Shown here: in pieces, positions 8,459 to 15,978 of the stretch | Numbering within the stretch: the first letter of the stretch is position 1 | Layout of the letters: each line of letters opens with the position of its first letter | IMG/VR virus record: IMGVR_UViG_3300032288_000639 | Coordinates: 1-28,410 of that record | DNA: 28,410 nucleotides | Reading direction: 5' to 3' (one strand) | Source: a virus | The notes under the pieces: model-generated | Database searches by the model: none | Told to the model about the DNA's origin: nothing | What the model saw: only the letters and a program-made list of their open reading frames with translations | Program-made: the position numbers and the translations under genes

Positions 8459-8719
8459 TTAGTTAAGGTTTGTTAAAATATAAATGCCGTCTTTAATCTT
8501 CTTTTCTGTATCTGTTTTCTTTTCGCCTAAAAATTGATTTAGGTATGTAGTTGTAGTTCTAGAGTAATTCCAATACTTAGAATCTAGGTATGTGATGCCG
8601 TTCTCTAATTTCGCAATGATACTTTCGTATGATTGTAAAAAAACTGCGCTATCTGTTTCGATAGTAAATTGATTGGGTACTGCGTTACCCCTACTGCTTT
8701 TTAGGTTTGTGATTTTCAT
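8459..8719 (-). CDS. Conserved small phage protein, 86 residues
   Basis: Opens MKITNLKSSRGNAVPNQFTI and has KYWNYSRTTTTYLNQFLGE in the middle and IKDGIYILTNLN at the end. I recall this arrangement (SSRGNAVPNQF, YWxYSxTT, FLGE, Y.L..LN) as a family widespread in Bacteroidota phages; the function is not known to me. It is the first gene after an intergenic region carrying a TATATTTG -7 box, so it likely heads the late tail operon or a small operon in front of it. Confidence 0.65.
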   Translation of the reverse strand: MKITNLKSSRGNAVPNQFTIETDSAVFLQSYESIIAKLENGITYLDSKYWNYSRTTTTYLNQFLGEKKTDTEKKIKDGIYILTNLN

Positions 8720-8740
8720 TGTTATTTTTTTTGGTTAGCA

Positions 8741-8748
8741 CAAATATA
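8741..8748 (-). promoter_or_regulatory. Promoter -7 box TATATTTG upstream of 8719 gene
   Basis: On the minus strand TATATTTG matches the Bacteroidota sigma -7 consensus TAnnTTTG exactly, about 22 bases before the ATG at 8719. A TTG lies about 25 bases further upstream, wider than the usual spacing to the -33 element, so that part is uncertain. The 111-bp gap between the terminase gene and 8719 holds this box plus a block shared with the region near 22990. Confidence 0.55.
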
Positions 8749-8792
8749 CGCAGAGTTATCCTATATATCCTAACAATATACTAACTATTTTT

Positions 8793-8831
8793 AAACAATT
8801 TGATAAGTGGTAAATAAGAAGGATAAGCGGT
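8793..8831 (-). repeat. 39-bp intergenic repeat, copy A
   Basis: Matches 22971-23009 at 34 of 39 positions with no gap, sharing the ends AAACAAT and AAGGATAAGCGGT (plus strand). It lies immediately downstream of the terminase coding end and 45-90 bases upstream of the -7 box at 8741. A TTATCC/GGATAA motif occurs in both orientations around it (GTTATCCT at 8755 and GGATAAGCGG at 8821). The shared position relative to a promoter points to a regulatory element. Confidence 0.6.
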
Positions 8832-9991
8832 TATGCAAGGCTATATCTGCCTGAACCACGCTTAGAATTATAACTTGACCACGCTAATGCTAATGCCATA
8901 ACGCAGTCATCGTGGAATCCGCTAGGTGCGGAATAACGAACTCCTGTACTTGTGAAGATATACTCAAAGATATTTAATTCATCAACAATAACCCCATCAG
9001 GATATTTAATTAACTTTTGTTGTATCGCTGCAGATAAGCCTTCCATTAATTGTTGCTTACTAGAACTCGTAAACCTTAAACCCTCAATCATCATTCCGCT
9101 TCTTTGCAAGTCCTCTAATACAGGGTCGCCTACTCCTGTACTATCAATTAAAGTATGTGCTTTAGGCAGACGCTTAATGTTTTCCTTAGTATTATGCCAA
9201 TCCATTTGAAACCTATCAAAGTAACAAACTTGCCCTAAATCATCTAATCCAACAATAACTGTCCAATCGACAGACTTAGCAATATCTATTCCGAATGATA
9301 CAGGCGGTCTTCCGCTTATTGGTGCAATACATTTTCTAATAAACTCGTTGCCGAAAGGGTTTGCGCTATTCTCTGCAGGGTTTGCCATATACTCCTGCTC
9401 AAATACGATATGTGGTAATTGAAACTTAGCTGCATCAACTTCTTCGGCAGGTATTGTAGGGTTGTCGTATGTAGTAAACTTATAGCTTTCCCAATCCTTC
9501 TCCCCTCCTTTCATATATAGGCTATAAAAGTAGTTAGTACCCTTAGGAGTCGACAAGAATATTGCTCCCCCCTGATAGTCCGTAAGGGTAGGTCTTATAG
9601 AATTAAGCCACCCCTTCTCTAGGTCAGGAATAAATGATGCCTCATCTATAATAACCTTATGGAATTTTAAACCTCTAAAAGAATCAAGCCTTGTTCCTGT
9701 AAAGAACCTAATTTTTCCCCCTGTTCTAAATTCTATTATTAAATCCGACTTATTAGTCTTATAGCATCCGCTTGGTAAATGCTGAAGTAATTCCTCAAAG
9801 AATACTTTTGACAATAAATAGGTAGGTGTAACATAGGCAACAGACTTGCCCTGTAACGCTTCTTTAATTGCTATTACTTGCGACACTAAAGACTTACCCC
9901 ATCGTCTGCCGCACATTAAAACAATAAACCTGCTAGTCGATTCTAGTATAGGTAATTGCGTCTTATGTGGTTGGGGAAGTATTATTTCCAT
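8831..9991 (-). CDS. terL: Terminase large subunit
   Basis: 386 residues, the ATP-driven DNA packaging motor and headful or cos nuclease. The Walker A-like P-loop GRRWGKS is at residues 28-34, Walker B VIIDEAS at about 113, and the coupling motif STPKG at about 147. The RNase-H-like nuclease follows with GIDIAKSVD (about 236), IDSTGVGD (about 282) and HDDCVMALALA near the C-terminus. All key acidic residues are present, so it should be active. It overlaps the small subunit gene by 29 bp. The length is slightly short for the family but complete in both domains. Confidence 0.93.
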   Translation of the reverse strand: MEIILPQPHKTQLPILESTSRFIVLMCGRRWGKSLVSQVIAIKEALQGKSVAYVTPTYLLSKVFFEELLQHLPSGCYKTNKSDLIIEFRTGGKIRFFTGTRLDSFRGLKFHKVIIDEASFIPDLEKGWLNSIRPTLTDYQGGAIFLSTPKGTNYFYSLYMKGGEKDWESYKFTTYDNPTIPAEEVDAAKFQLPHIVFEQEYMANPAENSANPFGNEFIRKCIAPISGRPPVSFGIDIAKSVDWTVIVGLDDLGQVCYFDRFQMDWHNTKENIKRLPKAHTLIDSTGVGDPVLEDLQRSGMMIEGLRFTSSSKQQLMEGLSAAIQQKLIKYPDGVIVDELNIFEYIFTSTGVRYSAPSGFHDDCVMALALAWSSYNSKRGSGRYSLA

Positions 9992-10340
9992 AAGGCATAA
10001 ACTTAACTGTTATTGTGTTATCACTCGTAATGTCAATTTCAGCCTGTTCCTTGGGCTTTCCATAGACTCTAGTTAATAAGGTCTCAATAGAATATAAACT
10101 GCCCTTAACTAGGCTCTTATTCATAGCATTAGCTATTGTCTTTTCTAGTATGGTTGCATCAGGATTATCATAGACCGATTTAAGTTCTTCGCTATTCATT
10201 GACATCATAGCCTGTATCGTATCGTTAATTTCACTTAGCCTGTATCCTTGCGCCTTTAATGCAGTAACATACTTTCTAGGCCTTCCATTAGGATTGCCTG
10301 ACTGACCCTTTACGAAAGGTATTAAATGCTCTTTTCCCAT
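9963..10340 (-). CDS. Terminase small subunit (DUF5681-type)
   Basis: 125 residues. The N-terminal signature FVKGQSGNPNGRPRKYV (about 9-25) is the DUF5681 motif common in proteins encoded just before large terminases. The rest is helical with a short acidic tail. It overlaps the large subunit start by 29 bp, so the two are translationally coupled. The probable role is recognition of the packaging site on phage DNA. A regulatory DNA-binding role is less likely given its neighbour. Confidence 0.8.
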   Translation of the reverse strand: MGKEHLIPFVKGQSGNPNGRPRKYVTALKAQGYRLSEINDTIQAMMSMNSEELKSVYDNPDATILEKTIANAMNKSLVKGSLYSIETLLTRVYGKPKEQAEIDITSDNTITVKFMPYGNNTSPTT

Positions 10341-10344
10341 TCTG

Positions 10345-11001
10345 TTATTGTTCTGTTAATGATTGATTATATTTGTGTCTAATCTTAATCTGCTCCTTAG
10401 ACTCCCAAGCCTTTTTGTATTCCATATCTTCAAACAACTTGCTAAACCCTGTTATGTGTTTTAGTCTAAGTATCTCTTCCGTTTCCATTCCTAGTTCGTT
10501 ACATATCTCTGCATCCGACCAACCATTCTCTAGCATTTGAAACACCATATTTGACATACCTGTTACGCTATGCTTACCTCTTGCTCTATTGTGTCTAACT
10601 GTACTTGCCATCCTGTCGTTAATGTCCTTCTCAATAACTACAATAGGCAGACAACCATTATTTCTATCTAGGATGTCCTTATTTGATTTGCAGGTAAAGT
10701 ATCTATGAAAGCCATCGACAATAATGTACTTGTCTAGTATTTCGTCATAGATTGTAACTACAGGCTGCGTATAGCCATCGTGCTTAATAGAAGTATAAAG
10801 CAAACCCATTTCAATCTTTGCTACTGAATTAGGATTGTAATCGTTTGCCTGTACCTTGTTAATATCAACCCATCGAACTAGGTCAATAGGCTGCGTATTT
10901 ACAGGACTTAACTCTTTATGTATAAATTCTCTTAGGTCATAGATAAATTTCATTTTATCCTCTGCATTATTAAATGCCTCTTTTAGTTGTTCGTATATCA
11001 T
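10345..11001 (-). CDS. ParB/sulfiredoxin-fold protein, IbrB-like
   Basis: 218 residues. The N-terminal half has a ParB-like core with VDINKVQANDYNPN (about 46-59) and the box DGFHRYFTCKS (about 117), the GxHR-type nucleotide-binding motif. The C-terminal part (about 150-190, SNMVFQMLENGWSDAEICNELGM) reads as a helix-turn-helix. It overlaps the preceding PAPS-reductase-like gene by 4 bp. ParB-fold plus PAPS-reductase-fold is the arrangement of the E. coli IbrB/IbrA prophage-gene activators, so regulation or a joint nucleotide-dependent reaction is likely. It is not a partition protein in this setting. Confidence 0.75.
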   Translation of the reverse strand: MIYEQLKEAFNNAEDKMKFIYDLREFIHKELSPVNTQPIDLVRWVDINKVQANDYNPNSVAKIEMGLLYTSIKHDGYTQPVVTIYDEILDKYIIVDGFHRYFTCKSNKDILDRNNGCLPIVVIEKDINDRMASTVRHNRARGKHSVTGMSNMVFQMLENGWSDAEICNELGMETEEILRLKHITGFSKLFEDMEYKKAWESKEQIKIRHKYNQSLTEQ

Positions 11002-12152
11002 ATATATTTATTTTTAAGCATATGTCTTGATACCTTCCCCTTCTTGTATTTTCTCCAAGTGTCTACCTCTGGCCCACGCTCCCAATTACCAAGCTTGACA
11101 AAACCAAAGTCGTTAATAACAATTGACTGCACACATATCTTGTATAGCTTATCAATGTTTTTCATTGTACCATACTTTGCATCTAACTTCTCGAACTTCT
11201 TTTTAAAGATAGGTATTGATGATTCGGGTAATAGCTTCTCGGTTAGGAAGTCTCTGTACTCTTTCCAATCCTTAAACATATATGGTAACTCTTTTACAAA
11301 AAAGTCGTCTTCACCGAATTTACTTGCCGTTGATACCCCTTGCAATCTTTCGGTTAGTTTGTTATATGTATTCCCCTCAATTTCTTGTAGAAAGAATAAT
11401 TGCTTAATAGCGGTTTCGTGATGCAGGTTACTTACACGCATATCTTGTATGGCATAACCATACTGATACATATAATCATAAACCTTGCAATACTGCCAAC
11501 TATGTTCGTGTATCGCTTTCCATACGTCTGTATAACTCCAATCGTATAATGGATAAAAAGTATAATGTTCGTCTGCTTTGTTTAGGGTCTTGCCCCAAGT
11601 AATATCTTTATATGTTACCCCATTAGTTAAAGCCATTGCTCGTGTTGGACTTTCCTCTGCTCTAACACCGGCTAGGTATGCTGACTTTTGTTTCGGGAAT
11701 TGATGCTTAAAGAAATTAGGGAAGAACTTATAGAACTCATCTAAGTGCGAAGAATTCTTGCTTGTCGCAAATGTATTCTCTTTAATAGAAATAGGGTCTT
11801 TTTCACGCATCCATTTTTGTCCTTCCCCCCAAGCCTCTAAGCAATCTGTACTTGTTGATGTTGAGTTTGTAATCTTAAAAGGTGCTTGTATCCAATAAGG
11901 TTCTACGTCTTCTCTGTACATTACGTCTTTTACATAGTCGATTGTAAACTGCCACTCTGCCTCTTGGTCAACAAACATAACCTTTTGAGGCAGCCTGTTT
12001 CTTTCTTTAGCTACTTGCAATGTAAGATTTAGAACACAAGTGCTATCTTTCCCACCACTAAAACCAACAACGACATTATCAAATTCATCAAATATCCTGT
12101 TAATCCTAGCTATGGCTTCTTGTAATACACTTGCATCTTTATAGAATTTCAT
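10998..12152 (-). CDS. PAPS-reductase-family protein, IbrA-like
   Basis: 384 residues. The PP-loop SGGKDS is at 32-37 within VVVGFSGGKDSTCVLNLTLQ, so it should bind ATP or an adenylated nucleotide and form adenylate intermediates. VDQEAEWQFTIDYV (about 61-74) continues the adenine-nucleotide alpha-hydrolase fold. The long C-terminal extension with many aromatics (YDWSYTDVWKAIHEH) is like the extra domain of IbrA-type proteins. True sulfate-assimilation enzymes are shorter and end in a Cys motif that I do not see. It is coupled to the IbrB-like gene by a 4-bp overlap and to the GNAT gene by another. Confidence 0.8.
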   Translation of the reverse strand: MKFYKDASVLQEAIARINRIFDEFDNVVVGFSGGKDSTCVLNLTLQVAKERNRLPQKVMFVDQEAEWQFTIDYVKDVMYREDVEPYWIQAPFKITNSTSTSTDCLEAWGEGQKWMREKDPISIKENTFATSKNSSHLDEFYKFFPNFFKHQFPKQKSAYLAGVRAEESPTRAMALTNGVTYKDITWGKTLNKADEHYTFYPLYDWSYTDVWKAIHEHSWQYCKVYDYMYQYGYAIQDMRVSNLHHETAIKQLFFLQEIEGNTYNKLTERLQGVSTASKFGEDDFFVKELPYMFKDWKEYRDFLTEKLLPESSIPIFKKKFEKLDAKYGTMKNIDKLYKICVQSIVINDFGFVKLGNWERGPEVDTWRKYKKGKVSRHMLKNKYI

Positions 12153-12520
12153 ATTGTTAATTTAATATTTGTACATATTTTATATTCTCTTTCGATTATT
12201 GCGCCTCGTTTTAAATACTCTTTAATTGACATTTTAGTACAAGCTGCAACAACCTCTGTACAACCATTAACTTTTGCCTTCCATATACTAAAGTCCAATA
12301 ACTCTTTAAAGTAACCATTACCCCTATATTCTTTAAATATGTAATGATTGTTAAACTTAGCCTTCTTGCCGTAATATTGAATACTTGTAAAACCTATTAA
12401 CTTATTATCTATGAAACCTCCATAATATTCTGCATTACTAGAATAACCTGCCATACCTTCCTGTTTCGTTTGAGCAATATATGGTTGTATTAATTCTAAA
12501 TTTATTGCAGATATTATCAT
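12149..12520 (-). CDS. GNAT-fold acetyltransferase-like protein
   Basis: 123 residues, compact. A beta-rich middle (YYGGFIDNKLIGFTSIQYYG) leads to the acetyl-CoA loop EYRGNGYFKELLDF (about 65-78), which carries the R-G-N-G pyrophosphate-binding pattern, followed by the helix and VAACTKMSIKEYLKRGA, a classical late GNAT segment. It starts exactly where the methyltransferase gene ends (4-bp overlap). The substrate is unknown. Being between a DNA methyltransferase and a PAPS-reductase-like gene makes nucleic acid or nucleotide modification plausible; a GNAT-fold DNA modifier is known in Mom of phage Mu, but I see no direct Mom signature. Confidence 0.7.
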   Translation of the reverse strand: MIISAINLELIQPYIAQTKQEGMAGYSSNAEYYGGFIDNKLIGFTSIQYYGKKAKFNNHYIFKEYRGNGYFKELLDFSIWKAKVNGCTEVVAACTKMSIKEYLKRGAIIEREYKICTNIKLTI

Positions 12521-13140
12521 TTTGATAATTTATGTATGGTAGTTTTTAATCTTGTAATGTTTAATTCGTTACCATAAAAATTCATCCCAACAGATTTAGC
12601 CATTTCTGCAGTCATTCCAAGTCCACAACAAGGGTCTAATACTATTCCATCTTTTACAATGAATGGTTCTACTGCATCTATAACACACTTTAACCCTGTT
12701 CTTCCTGTAATTTTATTGATTATAGTATTAATATCCCCATTCCAATTATAGTCTTTAGTTTTAAAAAAATGTAATTGATGTGGTAACATTTTACTTCCTG
12801 ATTTATAGGTAATTTGCGCAACACCTAAATGGTCTAAATTATGATTTATTCCTATTGAAATTAAATCCTTTTCCCATTTAATCCCATATTCAATTAATAC
12901 TATTCCTGAAGTATGCTTTGCTGCTAAATTAAATATTTGATTTAAAAAAGATATGTAATCAATATTTACAGGCTCAATATTATTATGTCTTTTATTAATT
13001 GTTTGCCAATAGGTAATATTGCCCTGACCCCAAGGTGGGTCGGAATAAAAAATATTTGCTTTTTTGCCTTGCATAAGATTATCTATGCCTAACATTACAT
13101 TTTGATTTTGTACTCTATGATTATTAATACTTGTTATCAT
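12517..13140 (-). CDS. DNA methyltransferase, N6-adenine or N4-cytosine type
   Basis: 207 residues. The catalytic motif IV DPPW is at 34-37 and the S-adenosylmethionine motif I DPCCGLGMTAEMA at about 169, followed by GNELN. Catalytic motif before the cofactor motif is the beta-class order. It is short and without an obvious target-recognition domain, so specificity may come from a partner. No restriction endonuclease gene is adjacent, so self-protection or regulation is more likely than a full restriction system. It overlaps both neighbours (17 bp and 4 bp). Confidence 0.8.
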   Translation of the reverse strand: MITSINNHRVQNQNVMLGIDNLMQGKKANIFYSDPPWGQGNITYWQTINKRHNNIEPVNIDYISFLNQIFNLAAKHTSGIVLIEYGIKWEKDLISIGINHNLDHLGVAQITYKSGSKMLPHQLHFFKTKDYNWNGDINTIINKITGRTGLKCVIDAVEPFIVKDGIVLDPCCGLGMTAEMAKSVGMNFYGNELNITRLKTTIHKLSK

Positions 13141-13420
13141 ATGTATTTGTTTTTAATGCTCTATTAATTAAAATAGGTTGTTCGCCAACCTTTTCCATAG
13201 TCCAATACTTATATTCCCCGAAATAAAAGTAATTAAAATGTGTACTAAAAAACCTTTCTTTAACTAAATTTTGTTTCATATGCGCTACAAACCTATTGTA
13301 CTCTTCCTTATCTAGGCTTCTATTAAATAAACAATACTCGTGCGGTGTCGTCTTTGCATATGTTTTAGCGAATATCCATTCGTTATTGTTTATGAATTGT
13401 TGGATTTCTGTATCTATCAT
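13124..13420 (-). CDS. Small protein of unknown function beside methyltransferase, 98 residues
   Basis: Contains NNEWIFAKTYAKTTPHEYCLF near the N-terminus (about 11-31), then a helical part and FNYFYFGEYKYWTMEKVGEQ (about 62-81). I recall short proteins with this KTYAKTxPHEYxL and YKYWTM pattern next to methyltransferases in mobile elements, but I know no biochemical role. The conserved His, aromatic and acidic residues suggest an enzyme or a nucleic acid-binding domain. It sits between the ParB-like gene (4-bp overlap) and the methyltransferase gene (17-bp overlap), consistent with a shared function. Confidence 0.6.
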   Translation of the reverse strand: MIDTEIQQFINNNEWIFAKTYAKTTPHEYCLFNRSLDKEEYNRFVAHMKQNLVKERFFSTHFNYFYFGEYKYWTMEKVGEQPILINRALKTNTYDNKY

Positions 13421-13998
13421 ATTGTTACTTTAAACTCATTGCCACAAGCAGGACAAATTACGTCTGCGTGTTTTGATTCTTGTATAAACTTATCTGCAAG
13501 TTCTTGCGCCTTCTTTAATATATCGTTATCGGTTACGTCTTTATGATTTGTTTGTGGTTCTAAAACAGGTTGATAGTCAGGCACTTCCCATTGAATTACG
13601 TCCCACTCTTTTAGTGATGCGCTATCCCAAGCGTTTGCTAATGTATCCCAATCAAACTCCCCTGCGTTTGTATTGTCTTTAATCATAAATTCATCTTGTT
13701 GCTCTTTAGACCAACCCGATGTGTATATTACAGGAATTTCTTTATAACCAAGTTCTTTAGCAGCCTTATACCTCATATTGCCTCCAAGTATAATCCCTTC
13801 TTCATTTACAACAATAGGTCTTGCATTTAACATTTCAGGAAATTCTGTTAAACTTTTAACAAGCTTTTTAAACTTAGCATCTTTTATTAATCTTGGATTG
13901 CTAGGATGAGGCTTAATGTCATTAACCTTAACGACCTTGACCTCTGTAGTTGCGTTCTTTTCTGTCATTTTTATTGTATGATTTTTTTGCTTTGCCAT
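13417..13998 (-). CDS. ParB-like nuclease-domain protein
   Basis: I take ATG 13998 as start (MAKQKNHTIKM); a GTG at 14034 would add 12 residues. The ParB-like core shows VNDIKPHPSNPRLIKD and later the box GGNMRYKAAKELGY. The C-terminal tail holds a single CPACGNEF knuckle, too little for a full zinc site alone but possible in a dimer. In many phages such a ParB domain is fused in front of a methyltransferase; here the methyltransferase is a separate gene with a 98-residue gene between. Likely DNA binding or a partner of that enzyme. Confidence 0.72.
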   Translation of the reverse strand: MAKQKNHTIKMTEKNATTEVKVVKVNDIKPHPSNPRLIKDAKFKKLVKSLTEFPEMLNARPIVVNEEGIILGGNMRYKAAKELGYKEIPVIYTSGWSKEQQDEFMIKDNTNAGEFDWDTLANAWDSASLKEWDVIQWEVPDYQPVLEPQTNHKDVTDNDILKKAQELADKFIQESKHADVICPACGNEFKVTI

Positions 13999-14036
13999 TC
14001 TTTCTTTTACCAAAGTTAACCTTTTTTGAATCACTT

Positions 14037-14294
14037 TTAACTTTTGCCATTTAATTTCTCTTTATGTTTGCTTTTTAAATATTCCATATGTGTCTTAGTG
14101 TCCCCCATAACAACGTGGCATTGCCTACATAATGCCATAAGATTTTCTATTGTATCTGCATTTTTATTACCGCCCATACCCCTCGCTTCTATGTGATGTA
14201 TATCTACTGCTTTTGCTCCGCAGGATTCACAAGGTATAAAATCTTCTATTCCATATTCAAAATAATCTAGGTATAATTTAGTGTGTTTCTTCAT
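14037..14294 (-). CDS. HNH endonuclease
   Basis: 85 residues with a complete HNH/zinc-ribbon core: CESCGAK (about 23-29), DIHHIEARGMGG (about 31-42), a later Asn, and LCRQCH (about 54-59). The HH pair and the two CxxC motifs are the zinc and metal-binding sites. Small HNH proteins near terminase genes often assist DNA packaging or cut DNA in maturation. Here it is several genes away from the terminase. A free-standing homing role is possible but less likely given the short, domain-only length. Confidence 0.85.
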   Translation of the reverse strand: MKKHTKLYLDYFEYGIEDFIPCESCGAKAVDIHHIEARGMGGNKNADTIENLMALCRQCHVVMGDTKTHMEYLKSKHKEKLNGKS

Positions 14295-14460
14295 TAAACA
14301 TTATTAAGTTCAAAGATACGAATATAAATCCTATGTTTAAACTTTTATGTAATTTTTTAAATTCATCTACTGAAAATCCTATTGAAATACCTAATTGAAT
14401 TGTTTCAGTTAATACCCCTAGTGATATTCTAAACCTACCAAATTGCAAATAGTATTCCAT
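14278..14460 (-). CDS. Small protein of unknown function, 60 residues
   Basis: Hydrophobic and beta-like (GRFRISLGVLTETIQLGISIGF, then IGFIFVSLNLI). Its start ATG overlaps the stop of the 175-residue gene in TAATG, the coupled style common here, which supports it. Its end overlaps the HNH start by 17 bp. A sequence TATCTTTG inside its 3' end on the coding strand could be a -7 box for the HNH gene. Confidence 0.5.
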   Translation of the reverse strand: MEYYLQFGRFRISLGVLTETIQLGISIGFSVDEFKKLHKSLNIGFIFVSLNLIMFNEETH

Positions 14461-14987
14461 TATTTTTTATCTATTTGCTTCAGTTTATTTATTGCCCATT
14501 CAATACCTGATGTGCCACCCCAAGCATCCCACATTAAACCACCGCAGCCTTCACTATATGGTACGTCTTTGCTTTGTTGATGTCTTTTAAATGATGCCAT
14601 CCTTGCTATCGTATCCCTAGATATGTTTTCTCTTTTAGCTAATTGATTTGCCCTAGCCTTTCCTACTGCAGTTCCGCAACCACCCCAACCATTTTCATCT
14701 GCCCATTTCAATGCACGTTTAGCATTATTAGAAGCAGATTCAGGATAGTCATTATAAGTTTCTGCAAGTTCTTGACTAACAGGAACACAATTTGGTGCAC
14801 CATCAGGTTTTAACCCAATAGGTTCGTAACCTTCCCAACAAGGATTCGGCTCTATATCTAATGCAGCCTTAGGCAATAAACCTGATTTAATAGCTGACCA
14901 TACTTTTTCAGCCTTTTCTTGTGTGTCATAAATACAACTTCCTGTACCTATTCTATACTTTCCGTTGCTACATTTACTTATTGGCAT
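14460..14987 (-). CDS. Cys-rich phage protein with a ParA-like structural repeat region, function unknown
   Basis: 175 residues in two parts. The N-terminal part (MPISKCSNGKYRIGTG..., NPCWEGYEPIGLKPDGAPNCV) carries several cysteines and looks like a small disulfide- or zinc-linked domain; despite the label I used, I see no ParA motif. The C-terminal part (about 85-170) has NDYPESASNNAKRALKW, GTAVGKARANQLAKRE and GLMWDAWGGTSGIEWA, a pattern I recall in phage head-associated proteins, sometimes fused to proteases. A virion or maturation role is possible. It overlaps the glycosyltransferase gene by 14 bp. Confidence 0.5.
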   Translation of the reverse strand: MPISKCSNGKYRIGTGSCIYDTQEKAEKVWSAIKSGLLPKAALDIEPNPCWEGYEPIGLKPDGAPNCVPVSQELAETYNDYPESASNNAKRALKWADENGWGGCGTAVGKARANQLAKRENISRDTIARMASFKRHQQSKDVPYSEGCGGLMWDAWGGTSGIEWAINKLKQIDKK

Positions 14988-15978
14988 AACCTATTAATTT
15001 ATTATATATAGCAAATCTTTTGTTATTTATGATGTGTAGGTTAAAATTTGTATTGCAATAGTCAAATAGCTTTTGACCATACTCTGTCCTTGCAGCCTCG
15101 TCAAATGTTAATAGCTTAATCCATTTATACCAATCTTGTTGGTTGTTTACATAGCATACAGGCATATCTTTATAAGGATGCACGTTGCTAACTATTGCAG
15201 GATTTTTCTTTGCAGCAGTCTCTAATACCTTTAAATTAGACTTCATTGCTCCAAACTTATTTTCGACTAAAGGGATAATGCTAATGTCAGAATCTGCGTA
15301 TGCACCCATATATTTGCTTACTTCCGAATAGTCGTAGATAGTCGGGTTAAGTTTTAAGCCATTGGTAAATACTCCAATCATTCTATCCCAAAGATGCTTT
15401 TCGCCTAGATTATACCCTGCTATAATTGTTCTAACAGGAAAATTAATTTTCTTCATTGGGTTGCGCAGGATGTCAATATCAGGAACGTGAGTGCCTGACC
15501 CTGCCCAAAACAACCTTACTAAATCCGATTCTAATTTATTGTCCTGAAATTGTTCTTCTCCGTATGGCAAAGCGTTTGGCAATATTTCTACATTAGGATT
15601 GTACTTGTATATTTCTTCGGCTAACCTTTCGTGTGTACAGGTACAAAGGTCTGCAACTCGCATATACTCTATAATAATATCTGTAATATTGCTTTCTTTA
15701 TATCTCTGCGCTAAAATGTGCGAAGGCGGCAAATACCAATAATCGTCATTATCAACAATTAATTTAAAGTTATATTTAATTTTCATTTCGACTAATAGCT
15801 TTGCATCTGTTGAAGCTAAAAATCTGTTAAATATTACTATGTCATAGTTATTGTCAAATACTACTTCATTAATTGTATCTGTAATTAAGCAGTAGTCTTT
15901 TTGCATATTAACTAATGGCATCATAATTCTATGATAACCGACACCACTAAACTTACTTGTTATTGCTAGTATTCTCAT
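14974..15978 (-). CDS. Glycosyltransferase, GT-B fold type (family 4-like)
   Basis: 334 residues. The N-terminal Rossmann half opens MRILAITSKFSGVGYHRI, a GG/GVGYHR-type nucleotide-sugar-acceptor start. The C-terminal half has VRLFWAGSGTH, then PVRTIIAGY and PLVENKFGAMKSNLKVLETAA (about 237-257), the region where GT4 enzymes hold the E(x7)E donor-binding site. It would move a sugar from a nucleotide sugar to a glycan or protein. It follows a family 2-like transferase (4-bp overlap), so the two probably act in sequence on one glycan, either the host surface or the virion. No membrane segment. Confidence 0.78.
   Translation of the reverse strand: MRILAITSKFSGVGYHRIMMPLVNMQKDYCLITDTINEVVFDNNYDIVIFNRFLASTDAKLLVEMKIKYNFKLIVDNDDYWYLPPSHILAQRYKESNITDIIIEYMRVADLCTCTHERLAEEIYKYNPNVEILPNALPYGEEQFQDNKLESDLVRLFWAGSGTHVPDIDILRNPMKKINFPVRTIIAGYNLGEKHLWDRMIGVFTNGLKLNPTIYDYSEVSKYMGAYADSDISIIPLVENKFGAMKSNLKVLETAAKKNPAIVSNVHPYKDMPVCYVNNQQDWYKWIKLLTFDEAARTEYGQKLFDYCNTNFNLHIINNKRFAIYNKLIGYANK

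Noticed and set aside
10987-11421. Plus-strand open frame of 144 codons
   Set aside because: It lies wholly opposite the conserved PAPS-reductase-like gene, has no recognisable motif, and every other gene is on the minus strand.
14460-14987. ParA-like or partition reading of the 175-residue protein
   Set aside because: No Walker motif is present. The label in the feature call is not meant as a partition function; the recognised part is a Cys-rich domain plus a phage head-associated-looking C-terminus.
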